NCBI GenBank assembly: GCA_030446525.1
Contig: JAUJNC010000035.1
Coordinates: 1-46,952, forward strand
DNA length: 46,952 bases
Reading direction: 5' to 3'
Source: Armatimonadaceae bacterium
GTDB lineage: Bacteria > Armatimonadota > Armatimonadia > Armatimonadales > Armatimonadaceae
Of the stretch, positions 8,303-15,966 are shown in pieces; position 1 is the first letter of the stretch; each line of letters opens with the position of its first letter. The position numbers and the translations under genes were made by a program. The notes beneath the pieces were generated by a model. That model was given only the letters and a program-made list of their open reading frames with translations, had not been told where the DNA came from and searched no databases.

Positions 8303-8527
8303 TTGGGCGTACCTGATGGCGAGCCCAGGGATACCCTGGATCCCATCCGCCGTCGGGCCGAGTTTTACCAGCTCGGCGCGGACGGGCTGTTCCACGCCGT
8401 GCCCGTTCCCGCCGCCGGCGTATATCATAGCACGCCCCTTCCCGGCCTCACGTTGACGGTACGCTGGCTGTGGCAGAACCCGCTGCCGGCTCTGGGCGAT
8501 GTCCTTCGGGATTGGGGGCTGGCGTGA
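8303..8527 (+). pseudogene. C-terminal fragment of a Uma2-family (DUF820) protein
   Basis: About 65 residues from roughly 8330 to the TGA at 8525-8527 match the C-terminal end of Uma2 proteins: RRRAEFYQLGADGLFHAVPV, then [20 protein letters not shown] and a closing [12 protein letters not shown]. The catalytic PD-(D/E)XK-like core that should precede it is absent; upstream is unrelated low-complexity sequence. This is a decayed 3' remnant, not a gene with a plausible start. A second, longer Uma2 locus lies at 10438-11025, on the other side of the fucose isomerase. Confidence 0.6.
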
Positions 8528-8555
8528 TTTCAGAACGAACCAAAGGAACGAGAAG

Positions 8556-10345
8556 ATGACAATGACGACGAGCCCTGCGACAAACCGTTTGCGTGGCGCG
8601 CTGCCCAAGATCGGCATCCGCCCGACCATCGACGGGCGCTACGGCGGCGTGCGCGAGTCGCTGGAAGGCCAGACGATGACCATGGCGCGCAACACGGCGG
8701 CGTTCTTGAGCGAGAACCTGCGCCACGCCTCCGGGCTGCCGGTCGAGGCGGTTATCGCCGATACGTGCATCGGCGGCGTTTCCGAGGCGGCCCGGTGCGC
8801 CGAGAAGTTCGCGCGCGAAGGGGTGGGCGTGTCGCTGACCGTGACGCCCTGCTGGTGCTACGGCACGGAGACCATCGACATGACCCCCGGCATCCCGAAA
8901 GCGATCTGGGGCTTCAACGGTACGGAGCGCCCGGGCGCGGTCTATCTGGCGGCCGCGCTGGCCGGGCACAATCAGAAGGGGCTGCCCGCTTTCGGCATCT
9001 ACGGCCATGATGTGCAGGACACGACCGACACCAGCATCCCGCCCGACGTGCAGCAGAAGCTGCTTCAGTTCGCCCGCGCCGGCCTGGCGGTGGCGATGAT
9101 GCGCGGCACGTCGTACCTGTCCATGGGCGGCGTCTCCATGGGCATCGCCGGCTCGATCGTGGACCACGAGTTCTTCCAGGACTACCTGGGCGTGCGGGTC
9201 GAACACGTGGACATGACCGAGTTCGTGCGCCGCATGGACCGGGGCATCTATGACACGGACGAGTACGCGCGCGCCCTGGCGTGGAGTTCGGGACAACTGC
9301 CGCGAAGGGGAAGATCTCAACCCGCCGGAGAAGCAACACTCGCGCGAGCGGAAGGACCGGGAGTGGGAGACCAGCGTCAAGATGGCCTGATCGCCCGCGA
9401 CCTGATGGTCGGCAACCCGAAGCTCGCCGAGATGGGCTACAAAGAGGAGACGGAAGGGCACAACGCCCTCCTGGGCGGCTTCCAGGGGCAGCGGCAATGG
9501 ACCGACCACTTCCCGAACGGCGACTTCCTCGAGGCGATCCTCAACACCTCGTTCGACTGGAACGGCATCCGCCAGCCCTACATCGTCGCGACGGAGAACG
9601 ACAGCCTGAACGGCGCCTCCATGCTCTTCGGCCACCTCCTTACCGGCACCGCCCAGTTGTTCGCCGACGTTCGCACCTACTGGAGCCCCCAGGCCGTCCA
9701 CCGCGTCACCGGGCACATCGCCCACCCCGCCGAGGGCGGCATCTCATCAACTCCGGTCCCGCCGCACTGGACTGGACCGGCGAGCAGAATCTGGACGGCG
9801 TGCCCCTGCTGAAGCCGTTCTGGGAGATCACGCCCGACGAGGCCGCAGATGTTTGGAGGCGACCCGCTGGTGCCCATCCATGACCGAGTACTTCCCCGGC
9901 GGCGGCTGGTCCACCGACCTGCTCGCGCGGCGGCATGCCCGTGACCATGTTCCGCATCAACCTCGTCAAGGGCCTGGGCCCGGCCCTGCAGATCGCCGAA
10001 GGCCAGACTGTCGACCTGCCTGAAGAGGTGCACGGCGCCCTGGACGCCCGCACCAACGCCACCTGGCCGACCACCTGGTTCGTCCCCAACCTCACCGGCC
10101 AGGGCCCCTTCGCCGACGTCTACGGGGTCATGAACCACTGGGGCGCCAACCACGGCGCGATCTCCTACGGCCACATCGGCGGGGACCCATCAGCCTCGCC
10201 TCGATGCTCCGCATCCCCGTAGACATGCACAACGTCCCCGCCGAGCGCGTCTTCCCGCCCCAGCAACCTGGGCCCGCTTCGCGCCCTCGAACCCCAGACC
10301 GCCGACTACCGCGCCTGCGCCACGTACGGTCCGTTGTATCGTTAA
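8556..10345 (+). pseudogene. fucI: L-fucose isomerase, full length but with about seven frameshifts
   Basis: Piecing the frames together gives a protein of about 590 residues that follows E. coli FucI from the N-terminal [13 protein letters not shown] through [31 protein letters not shown] and FQGQRQWTD to the C-terminal DYRACATYGPLYR. FucI converts L-fucose to L-fuculose using Mn. The catalytic contexts [10 protein letters not shown] (Glu), [11 protein letters not shown] (Asp) and WGANHG (His) are all intact. Single-base breaks fall near 9285 (extra A), 9387, 9741, 9858, 9929, 10186 and 10260 (extra C). The first two compensate, so only a short stretch of about 35 codons is garbled. Start ATG 8556 has AAAGGA upstream. 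Conservation across every break suggests sequencing error or very recent decay. Confidence 0.92.
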
Positions 10346-10347
10346 TT

Positions 10348-10405
10348 CGGCACGAGCCTCGGAGGGCCAATTGGGAAGTTGCCCCGTCCTCCGAGGCTCG
10401 TGCCG
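10348..10405. terminator. Long inverted repeat directly after fucI
   Basis: Perfect 18-bp arms, 10348-10365 and 10388-10405 (beginning CGGCACGAGCC on the left), surround a 22-nt loop, starting 2 bp after the fucI stop. It is very stable and likely a terminator or mRNA-end hairpin. The right arm runs into TATAAT at 10412-10417, a possible -10 for the Uma2 gene. Confidence 0.6.
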
Positions 10406-10437
10406 AGCCGTTATAATGAAAACGGAGGTGAGCATTA

Positions 10438-11025
10438 TGGCCATAGCCGAACAGCCGCCGTGCGCGAGCCGAAACCGTTGCGCTGGTCGAAGGCTGAGTA
10501 CCATCGAATGGGCGAGATGGACCTGTTTGCGGGAAAGCGGGTCGAATTGATCGACGGGGAGATCATGGAGATGCAGCCTATTGGAGTAGAGCACCTGAAG
10601 GCGACGGTCGGCCCCGGATGTTCTGCGGCCCGTTTTCAGTGCCGATTTTTTCATCAGCGTTCAAAACCCGATCGACGTGGGGGATGACTCTGACCCGCAA
10701 CCCGACGTGTCGGTGTTCAAAGGGAATGCGCGTTGCTTGAAAGCTTCTCCGGCCGATCCCGTGCTGGTTGTCGAGGTGTCCGATTCTAGCCTGGACTACG
10801 ACCGCACGACAAAGGCGAGCCTGTATGCGCGCGCGGGCATCGCCGACTACTGGATCATCAATCTCGTGAATCACGTTCTCGAAGTACGGCGCCGGCCCAC
10901 GCCCATGCCCGAACAACCCTTCGGCTTCGGGTACGCTGACTATCAGTTTGTTGCGTGCTGGCGACACCGTCGCGCCGCTTGCCGCACCCCAGGCCGTCGT
11001 CGCCGTCGCCGACCTGCTTCCATAA
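10438..11025 (+). pseudogene. Uma2-family putative endonuclease, frameshifted
   Basis: The reconstructed protein of about 190 residues follows the Uma2/DUF820 family: LRWSKAEYHRMGEMDLFAGK, then RVELIDGEIMEMQPIGVEH, QPDVSVFKG, VLVVEVSDSSLDYDRTTKAS, YARAGIADYWIINL and a C-terminal PLAAPQAVVAVADLLP. The PD-(D/E)XK-type acidic residues (the D of PDVSV and the E of VVEVSDS) are present. Breaks occur near 10462, between about 10600 and 10650, and near 10953. The ATG at 10438 is preceded by GGAGGTGA. The biological role of Uma2 proteins is not established; they are numerous in Armatimonadota, Cyanobacteria and Chloroflexi. Confidence 0.82.
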
Positions 11026-11081
11026 GTTCCATCTGAGATAGGTACAATCCCTTTGGTGCAATCGTTGTAAGGAGAAGGCCG

Positions 11082-11353
11082 ATGACTATCACGCTGGATC
11101 TACCTGACGACCTCGCGGCGCGGCTTAGCGCCCGCCCCGATGTCGACCAGTTTGCCGCCGTTGTTCTTGCCGATTCGCTCGATGCTGAGGAAGGCGAGGG
11201 GTAGAGTACGACCTCGAAGCCGCCGTGGAAGGAATTCGGCGCGGGCTGGCCGAGGCTGACGCCGGAAAGGGCAGGGCACTGGAGGAGTTTATCGCCGAGC
11301 GGACGGAGGCGCGCCGGCAGCGAACCGGCGGCGATGCGACACAGGCCACATGA
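11082..11353 (+). pseudogene. Antitoxin of a RelE/ParE-type pair, one frameshift
   Basis: The ATG at 11082 with AAGGAG upstream gives MTITLDLPDDLAARLSARPD and reaches a TAG at 11202-11204 after 40 codons. Moving one frame near 11200 continues plausibly (VEYDLEAAVEGIRRGLAEAD, then an Arg/Glu-rich end) to a TGA at 11351-11353 that overlaps the toxin ATG by 4 bp. The N-terminal beta strand and Leu-rich helix fit a ribbon-helix-helix or short DUF-type antitoxin. Its identity as antitoxin rests mainly on position and the ATGA overlap. The 40-residue form may be what is made if the break is real. Confidence 0.6.
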
Positions 11354-11733
11354 CCCCATACCGAGTGCGCATCCTCCCCGCGGCGTGGAGAGCGATATCG
11401 CTGAGGCCCACGCCCATCTCGTGGGAACGGCGAGCTTCGCCGTCGCCGATGAAGTGGGAAACCGGATTGTTTACGGCGCTGCGCGAGCTTGCGACGACGC
11501 CGAGGCGACAGGTGGCCGAGTGCGAGAGCCGCCTCTTGGGCCAGCAGGTGCGCCGCATGGTGTACCGGCGAACACCGACCAGCGCTGCGGCGTACCACGT
11601 CTACTTCCGGCTGATCGAAAGCGAAGGCAAAGACGGCGTGGTCGAGGTGCTCCACGTCCGTCACGCGTCACGGCGGCCTCTGACCCGCGCGGAAGTCAGG
11701 GAGCGGCGTCGCGCCATCGAGAACGAGACGTAG
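11350..11733 (+). pseudogene. RelE/ParE-family toxin, compensated frameshift
   Basis: About 127 residues. The C-terminal half (QQVRRMVYRRTPTSAAAYHV, then YFRLIESEGKDGVVEVLHVRHASRRP) has the RelE/ParE beta-sheet and the terminal VxHxRHxxR signature. The N-terminal helix pair is out of frame between about 11383 and 11450, where another frame supplies ESDIAEAHAHLVGTASFAVA. Two opposite indels therefore restore the frame. ParE-like proteins poison gyrase and RelE-like ones cut mRNA on the ribosome; I cannot separate the two here. The gene is translationally coupled to the upstream antitoxin. Confidence 0.75.
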
Positions 11734-11784
11734 GCGAGCGTCAATGGACTCAAGACCTACAGAGGCCGCTGAACTACGAGCGCG

Positions 11785-11954
11785 CCGGACAGGACGCCCT
11801 CAGCGGTCTTCTTGGCATCACTGCGTTCCTGCTCTGGACGGTGCAGGCTCGCGGCGGCGCAGGAAAAGCCCGCGAAGGTCGGCGCGCCGCTTTTCCGGGA
11901 CTTCATGGGGCTGAACATGCATACGGTGCAGTTCAAGCCCGACCTGTACAAGCG
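11785..11954 (+). pseudogene. N-terminal scrap of a secreted glycoside-hydrolase-like protein
   Basis: A signal-peptide-like stretch in one frame (DALSGLLGITAFLLWTVQ) passes near 11848 into another frame reading LAAAQEKPAKVGAPLFRDFM and GLNMHTVQFKPDLYK. The FRDFMGLNMHTVQFKP string resembles the mature N-terminus of secreted glycosidase-like proteins. Homology stops abruptly at about 11954, and a toxin-antitoxin gene begins 30 bp later. This looks like the left end of a gene whose remainder was deleted or displaced. Confidence 0.4.
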
Positions 11955-11984
11955 GCTTTGGTACAATGGGAGCGGAGGCAAGCC

Positions 11985-12217
11985 ATGATAAATGCGCACC
12001 GCGTGGAAACGACACTGACCCAGGACCGAACGCTGACGTTGGAAGGCCTGCCGTTCAGGCGGGCGATACTGTCGAGGTGATCGTTTTGGAACGTGCCGCA
12101 AGCGATGGTGACACGACCAGCGAAGCCGAGCAGGTAGCCGACTGGCTCACGGCCTCCCGCCGTTCGCTACGCGAAATATGGGACAACGACGAGGACTCCG
12201 TGTATGACCACCTATAA
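11985..12217 (+). pseudogene. MazE-like antitoxin, one frameshift
   Basis: The ATG at 11985 starts MINAHRVETTLTQDRTLTLE with GLPF next, an AbrB/MazE-like or short beta-rich antitoxin beginning. A one-base break near 12057 leads to AGDTVEVIVLERAASDG and the helical tail EAEQVADWLTASRRSLREIW, ending at TAA 12215-12217. The start of the MazF gene at 12204 lies inside the 3' end (14-bp overlap), the normal arrangement for such operons. The acidic C-terminal tail (DNDEDSVYDHL) suits toxin binding. Confidence 0.65.
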
Positions 12218-12560
12218 CCGGGGCGACGTGATCCTCGTGGACATCGCCTTCTGCGGGTCCGCCGGGAGTAAGCGGCGCCCTGCGGTGGTTATCAGCACGA
12301 GCGCTTTCAACAACGCGGGCATCAAGCCGAGCGTCGCTGCCATCGCCAGCAACGTGTCACCGCCTTTTCGCCCGGCGACATGCTACTGAATGATTAGAAT
12401 GCGGCGGGTTTGCTCAAGCCGTCCGCGGTGCGCGGCGTGCTGGCGACGGTGGACAAAGCCGATGTCGCGTACGCTGGGCACGCTATCGGCCAACGACTTG
12501 GCTGAGGTCGAGAAGGGTATTGCGGGTATCGTCGGGTTCGTTGTTCCTGCATCGCCGTGA
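12204..12560 (+). pseudogene. MazF/PemK-family endoribonuclease toxin, nonsense plus frameshifts
   Basis: MTTYNRGDVILVDIAFCGSA followed by GSKRRPAVVIS is the MazF N-terminus: the RGDV beta strand, the S1-S2 loop and the KRRPAVV core with its catalytic Arg. Past a break near 12370 the frame continues MLLND, then a TAG where the family usually has a Trp (TGG to TAG), then NAAGLLKPSAVRGVLATVDK. After another one-base loss near 12463 it reaches the end at TGA 12558-12560. Two frame breaks plus a genuine-looking nonsense codon make real inactivation more likely here than in the other damaged genes. Confidence 0.8.
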
Positions 12561-12620
12561 AGTGCGAAACCGCTCTTAACTGGAGCCTCTGATCCTTGAT
12601 TCGCCAGGAGACAGAACGAT

Positions 12621-13697
12621 ATGAGGAAACAAGACGATACGCTGGAAGAGAAAAAGCGGCAGCTTACCGAGATCACGACCGCCTTCTGTGACGCACGCCT
12701 GAACGCCGACTACAAGCGGCTGTGCAAGAAGCTGATCAACCAGATGGCGCGGATGCGCCCGGCGCCGTTTCTGCGGGGGCGGCTCGAGATCTGGGCAGCC
12801 GGTATCATCCACGCGCTGGGCAGCGTCAATTTCCTGTTCGACAAAAGCTTCGAGCCGTACGTGAGTGCGAGCGAGATCGCCCAGCACTTCGGCGTCGCAC
12901 CAGGCAGCGCGTCGCAAAAGGCCGCGGCGATCCGCGAGATGTTCGACCTGAACCACTTCAACGCCGAGTTCACCACCAAGGACATGCAGCGCAAGCTCGC
13001 CCCCACGCTGGACATGCTGGCGCAGATGGAGACGCTTTTCGCCTCGCAGATGGGCGGTCTCGCGGGCGCGGATGAGCCTGGCGAGGGGGAGGGCGAGCTG
13101 ATCGACGAGGGCGAGTTCATCGACGACGACCATCCCGTGATGAGCGCCTACTACGACCTGGTCGAGCGTTTCCAGGCGCAGGGGCCGACCCCGGCGATCC
13201 AGAAAAGCCTGGAAAGGATGATCGAGCGTGACCCGGATTTTTACGATCCGTACCTGATGCTGCGCGACATCCTGATCCGGCAGGGCAAGGCGGCCGAAGG
13301 GAACGCGCTGCTCGAAACGGCCTACCGGCGGGCGCTCGGGCGCATCACCGACAAGGACGGCAACTGGCCGGCCTCGCTCGAATGGGGCTGGCTGGAAAAC
13401 CGGCACATCATCCGGACGTTCCTCAATCAGGCCATCGCCTCCTGGAACGCGGGCGACACCGGCGCGGCCCTGGAGCTTTTCCGCAAGCTGCTGCGCTCCA
13501 ACCCCAATGACAACGCGGGCGCGCGCGAGTACATCCTGGCCATCCGCCTGGGCATGACCTTCGACGAGTTCGAGAACAAGTTCCTGGGGCAGTTCGGCTA
13601 TGATGCTTCGAAGATGTCCGACTGGTTCGACAAGAACTCGACCCGCTTCCCCGACGAGTTCGACTGGTGGAAACAGGCCGTGGACTACGAAGCCTAG
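12621..13697 (+). CDS. DUF6398-like protein with TPR-like C-terminus
   Basis: Intact 358-residue soluble protein. The N-terminal ~120 residues (KRRQLTEITTAFCDARLNAD, then LINQMARMRPAPFLRGRLE, IWAAGIIHALGSVNFLFD, and a SASEIAQHFGVAPGSASQKA helix-turn-helix-like segment) match the DUF6398 pattern. An acidic linker follows (about residues 150-170: EPGEGEGELIDEGEFIDDD). The C-terminal half is helical with TPR-like units (YDPYLMLRDILIRQGKAAEG; SWNAGDTGAALELFRKLLRS). The ATG at 12621 has CAGGAGA upstream. It lies between two toxin-antitoxin loci and has no evident operon partner. Its function is unknown; the helix-turn-helix-like part could bind DNA. Confidence 0.7.
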   Translation: MRKQDDTLEEKKRQLTEITTAFCDARLNADYKRLCKKLINQMARMRPAPFLRGRLEIWAAGIIHALGSVNFLFDKSFEPYVSASEIAQHFGVAPGSASQKAAAIREMFDLNHFNAEFTTKDMQRKLAPTLDMLAQMETLFASQMGGLAGADEPGEGEGELIDEGEFIDDDHPVMSAYYDLVERFQAQGPTPAIQKSLERMIERDPDFYDPYLMLRDILIRQGKAAEGNALLETAYRRALGRITDKDGNWPASLEWGWLENRHIIRTFLNQAIASWNAGDTGAALELFRKLLRSNPNDNAGAREYILAIRLGMTFDEFENKFLGQFGYDASKMSDWFDKNSTRFPDEFDWWKQAVDYEA

Positions 13698-13760
13698 GAG
13701 CCGCGGGGGCCGACTACCGCGCCGGCGCCGTCTACAGGCCGCTGTGCCGCCGAAAACCAT

Positions 13761-13789
13761 TTGACGGCGCGCCTCCATTCTGATACAAT
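13761..13789 (+). promoter_or_regulatory. Promoter of the yefM-yoeB operon
   Basis: TTGACG (13761-13766), a 17-bp spacer and TACAAT (13784-13789) lie 33 bp before the GTG of the antitoxin gene. This is the same hexamer pair and spacing found in front of the tRNA gene. Confidence 0.75.
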
Positions 13790-13790
13790 C

Positions 13791-13809
13791 CGTACACCAT
13801 TTCTGTACA
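13791..13809 (+). promoter_or_regulatory. TGTACA-type operator for YefM autoregulation
   Basis: CGTACA (13791-13796) and TGTACA (13804-13809) are arranged 13 bp apart, centre to centre, just after the -10 box. The TGTACA hexamer is the known core recognised by E. coli YefM at its own operator (long and short repeats), so the site fits promoter-proximal autorepression. Confidence 0.6.
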
Positions 13810-13821
13810 GGATGGAAGATC

Positions 13822-14100
13822 GTGACAACAACGTATACCCACGCCCGGGACAACCTGGCCGGGCTCTGCGACAAGGCGACCGCCGACCGCGAGGTGATCG
13901 TGATCCAGCGGCGGGGAGCGGAGGACGTGGTCCTGATTGCTGCCGATGAGCTGTCCAGCCTGCTGGAAACGGCGCACCTGTTGCGCTCTCCCGCGAACGC
14001 CGACCGTCTGCTGACGGCGCTCGCGCGGGCGCGGGAACAGTCCGGGGAGCCGCAGTCGCTAGAGGAGCTCCGCCGCGAGGTCGGACTTGCGGACCGGTGA
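13822..14100 (+). CDS. yefM: YefM/Phd-family antitoxin
   Basis: Intact 92-residue protein. The N-terminal Phd/YefM DNA-binding fold reads TTTYTHARDNLAGLCDKATA, then DREVIVIQRRGAEDVVLIAA and DELSSLLETAHLLRSPANAD. The unstructured C-terminal tail, which would neutralise the toxin, contains REQSGEPQSLEELRREVG. It starts with GTG at 13822. It represses its own promoter alone and more tightly with the toxin, as is known for the family; a TGTACA operator lies directly upstream. The toxin gene follows after 25 bp. Confidence 0.92.
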   Translation: MTTTYTHARDNLAGLCDKATADREVIVIQRRGAEDVVLIAADELSSLLETAHLLRSPANADRLLTALARAREQSGEPQSLEELRREVGLADR

Positions 14101-14125
14101 GGACGCTGCGCCGTCCGGCGAGCGC

Positions 14126-14380
14126 GTGGCGGTTTTTCCGCCGGAGTTTGGCGAGGACCTCCGCTACTGGGTGGAGACGAATCGCAAAACGGCGCTGCGC
14201 GTCCTGACGCTGGTGGAAGCGGTTCTGCGAGACCCCTTCGAAGGTATCGGCAAGCCGGAACCGCTGAAATACCTCGGCGCGGGCGTCTGGTCCCGACGGG
14301 TCACCGAGGAGCACCGGCTTGTTTACCTCGTCCGGGCGGATCGGATCGACTTCCTGCAGGCGCGGTACCACTACGAATAG
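14126..14380 (+). CDS. yoeB: YoeB-family ribosome-dependent mRNA interferase
   Basis: From the GTG at 14126 the protein is 84 residues, the standard YoeB length, and opens with VFPPEFGEDLRYWVE as the family does. The catalytic residues align with E. coli E46/R65/H83 as E45 (GKPEPL), R64 (EEHRLVY) and H82 (QARYHYE), so the toxin should be active. YoeB cuts mRNA in the ribosomal A site. A TTG at 14087 would give 97 residues and overlap the antitoxin by 14 bp. The later start is preferred on length, though coupling would favour the earlier one. Confidence 0.9.
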   Translation: MAVFPPEFGEDLRYWVETNRKTALRVLTLVEAVLRDPFEGIGKPEPLKYLGAGVWSRRVTEEHRLVYLVRADRIDFLQARYHYE

Positions 14381-14440
14381 TTCCGCGCCCCGAGCAGCCG
14401 AGACCACGACCCACAGAGCGCTCCGCCGAAAGGGGCGGCT

Positions 14441-14463
14441 GCTTCGATGAACGGGAATCTTCA
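14441..14463 (+). repeat. Left copy of 23-bp direct repeat flanking the ATPase-TPR cassette
   Basis: This 23-bp sequence (GCTTCGATGAACGGG then AATCTTCA) recurs without mismatch at 17799-17821. Weak similarity continues a few bases on both sides. The right copy is the leader of the GH42 gene, so the left copy may be a leader duplicate. Confidence 0.7.
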
Positions 14464-14598
14464 GCGTTGAACGGGGAGGGCTGCGCGTTGTGCGCTCTGG
14501 CCCGGCGCGCTGGGTTCGCCAGCCTGGCGTACCGGTGAGTGCGGCTCCGACGATCCGCCCTGCCGCACTGGTGATAGAATGTGGATGGAGGAACGTGA

Positions 14599-15966
14599 AT
14601 GGAAGGGATGGAGTTCCCCGTCAGCCTGCTGGACCAGATTCCCCGCGCCTGCGATCCCGGCGAGCCGCTGGAGCCGGGCGACACCCGTTACGCTGACCTG
14701 AAGGCGCTCCGCCAGGGGGTCGGTTTGAAGCGCCTCAAGCAAGAACTGAACAGCAGCCCTGCGTCGGGACGTTTCCATCACCGCTGCGTCTGCGGTCATC
14801 GCGGCACGGGAAAGTCCACCGAGCTGCTGGCGTTCAAAGAGTGGGCCGACGCGCAGGGCTATCTGACCGTCCGGACCGAGGTGGATGAGCGTTTTGGCCT
14901 GATCTCGCTGGAAGTCGCCGATCTCTTCCTGCTGACCGCAACCGTCGCAGAACAGGCAATGCGGGAGTTCGGCGCGCCACTTCCCGACGACAAGATCCTT
15001 CGGGTGATTCAGTGGTTCGCCGAGATTACCAAGGAGGATAGGGACGAGGCGAAATCGGAGATCAGCGTCGAGGTCGGCGCGCAGTTGAAGTCTGAGATTC
15101 CGCTGCTGGGCAAACTCTTTGCCAAATTGACCGCCGGAGGCAAGGCGGCCTCTTCGCACGCGACGACCGTTCGGCAGAGGATTCGCAACTTCCCCGACAC
15201 GCTCGCGGACTTCACGAACGATCTGCTGGATTGGGCGAGCGCGAAACTGGTTGAGCAGGATAAGCCGCGCGGACTGCTCCTCCTCTTCGACAACCTCGAC
15301 CGCTACGACCCGGAGAACATCGACCGGCTCCTCTACCGCAGCAGCGACCTCGTCCACCGCCTCGCCTGCCACGCCGTCTTCACCATCCCGATCTCGCTCG
15401 AATATGACCCGCCCTCCGGCGTGATTCAGGACTGCTACGGCTTCTCGGTCGTTCTGCCGATGCTTTCGCTGCGCCGCCGAACCGATGCGTGGGGTGCGAT
15501 GGTCGCCGACACGGCCTTCGATGCGGGTGGCGTCCGCATCGTGCGGGAGGCGTTAGGCAAGCGCGTCGCCGTGGAGACGCTCTTCGCCAATCCGACTGAC
15601 GCGGATCGTCTCATCAAGATGAGCGGCGGCTGTATTCGCGACCTGATGCACCTCGTCACGCTCGCGCACGCACATAGCGAGGAGGGGGCGGCCCAGCTTA
15701 CCCAACCGGCGGTGCAGAGCGCGATTCGCGAGATGCGCGCGACCTACATCCGCCGCCTGGACGCCGACGATTACGACGCGCTGGCGAAGATCGCGCGGCG
15801 CGACCCCGGTGTAACCGAGGAGAAGAAGCGCCGCCTGCTCTACCACCGCTTCGCACTGGAGTATCTGGACGAGAACGCAGTGCCATGGGTGGACATTCAT
15901 CCGCTGGTGCTCGAGACCGAGGAGTTCCGCCATGCCTACCACCGCCAAAGCCCTCTCGCCGGATAA
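14599..15966 (+). CDS. P-loop ATPase (STAND/ORC-like), first gene of a two-gene cassette
   Basis: Intact 455-residue protein. The Walker A motif is GHRGTGKST (residues 66-74, K72). Walker B is LLLLFDNLD (226-234, D231 and D234). A sensor-2-like SGGCIRDLMHLV (342-353) carries the expected Arg. The C-terminal ~60 residues look like a winged helix (RRLLYHRFALEYLDENAVPW, then VDIHPLV). An inserted helical region (about 145-185) separates the P-loop from Walker B. There is no membrane segment. This is the layout of ORC/STAND-type switch ATPases. Start ATG 14599 has GGAGG 7 nt upstream; ATG 14608 is an alternative. The next gene begins inside it (35-bp overlap), so the products are probably made together and interact. 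Confidence 0.85.
   Translation: MEGMEFPVSLLDQIPRACDPGEPLEPGDTRYADLKALRQGVGLKRLKQELNSSPASGRFHHRCVCGHRGTGKSTELLAFKEWADAQGYLTVRTEVDERFGLISLEVADLFLLTATVAEQAMREFGAPLPDDKILRVIQWFAEITKEDRDEAKSEISVEVGAQLKSEIPLLGKLFAKLTAGGKAASSHATTVRQRIRNFPDTLADFTNDLLDWASAKLVEQDKPRGLLLLFDNLDRYDPENIDRLLYRSSDLVHRLACHAVFTIPISLEYDPPSGVIQDCYGFSVVLPMLSLRRRTDAWGAMVADTAFDAGGVRIVREALGKRVAVETLFANPTDADRLIKMSGGCIRDLMHLVTLAHAHSEEGAAQLTQPAVQSAIREMRATYIRRLDADDYDALAKIARRDPGVTEEKKRRLLYHRFALEYLDENAVPWVDIHPLVLETEEFRHAYHRQSPLAG

Noticed and set aside
8448..9725. 425-codon minus-strand frame opposite fucI
   Set aside because: The + strand matches FucI along its whole length, so the minus frame is a shadow.
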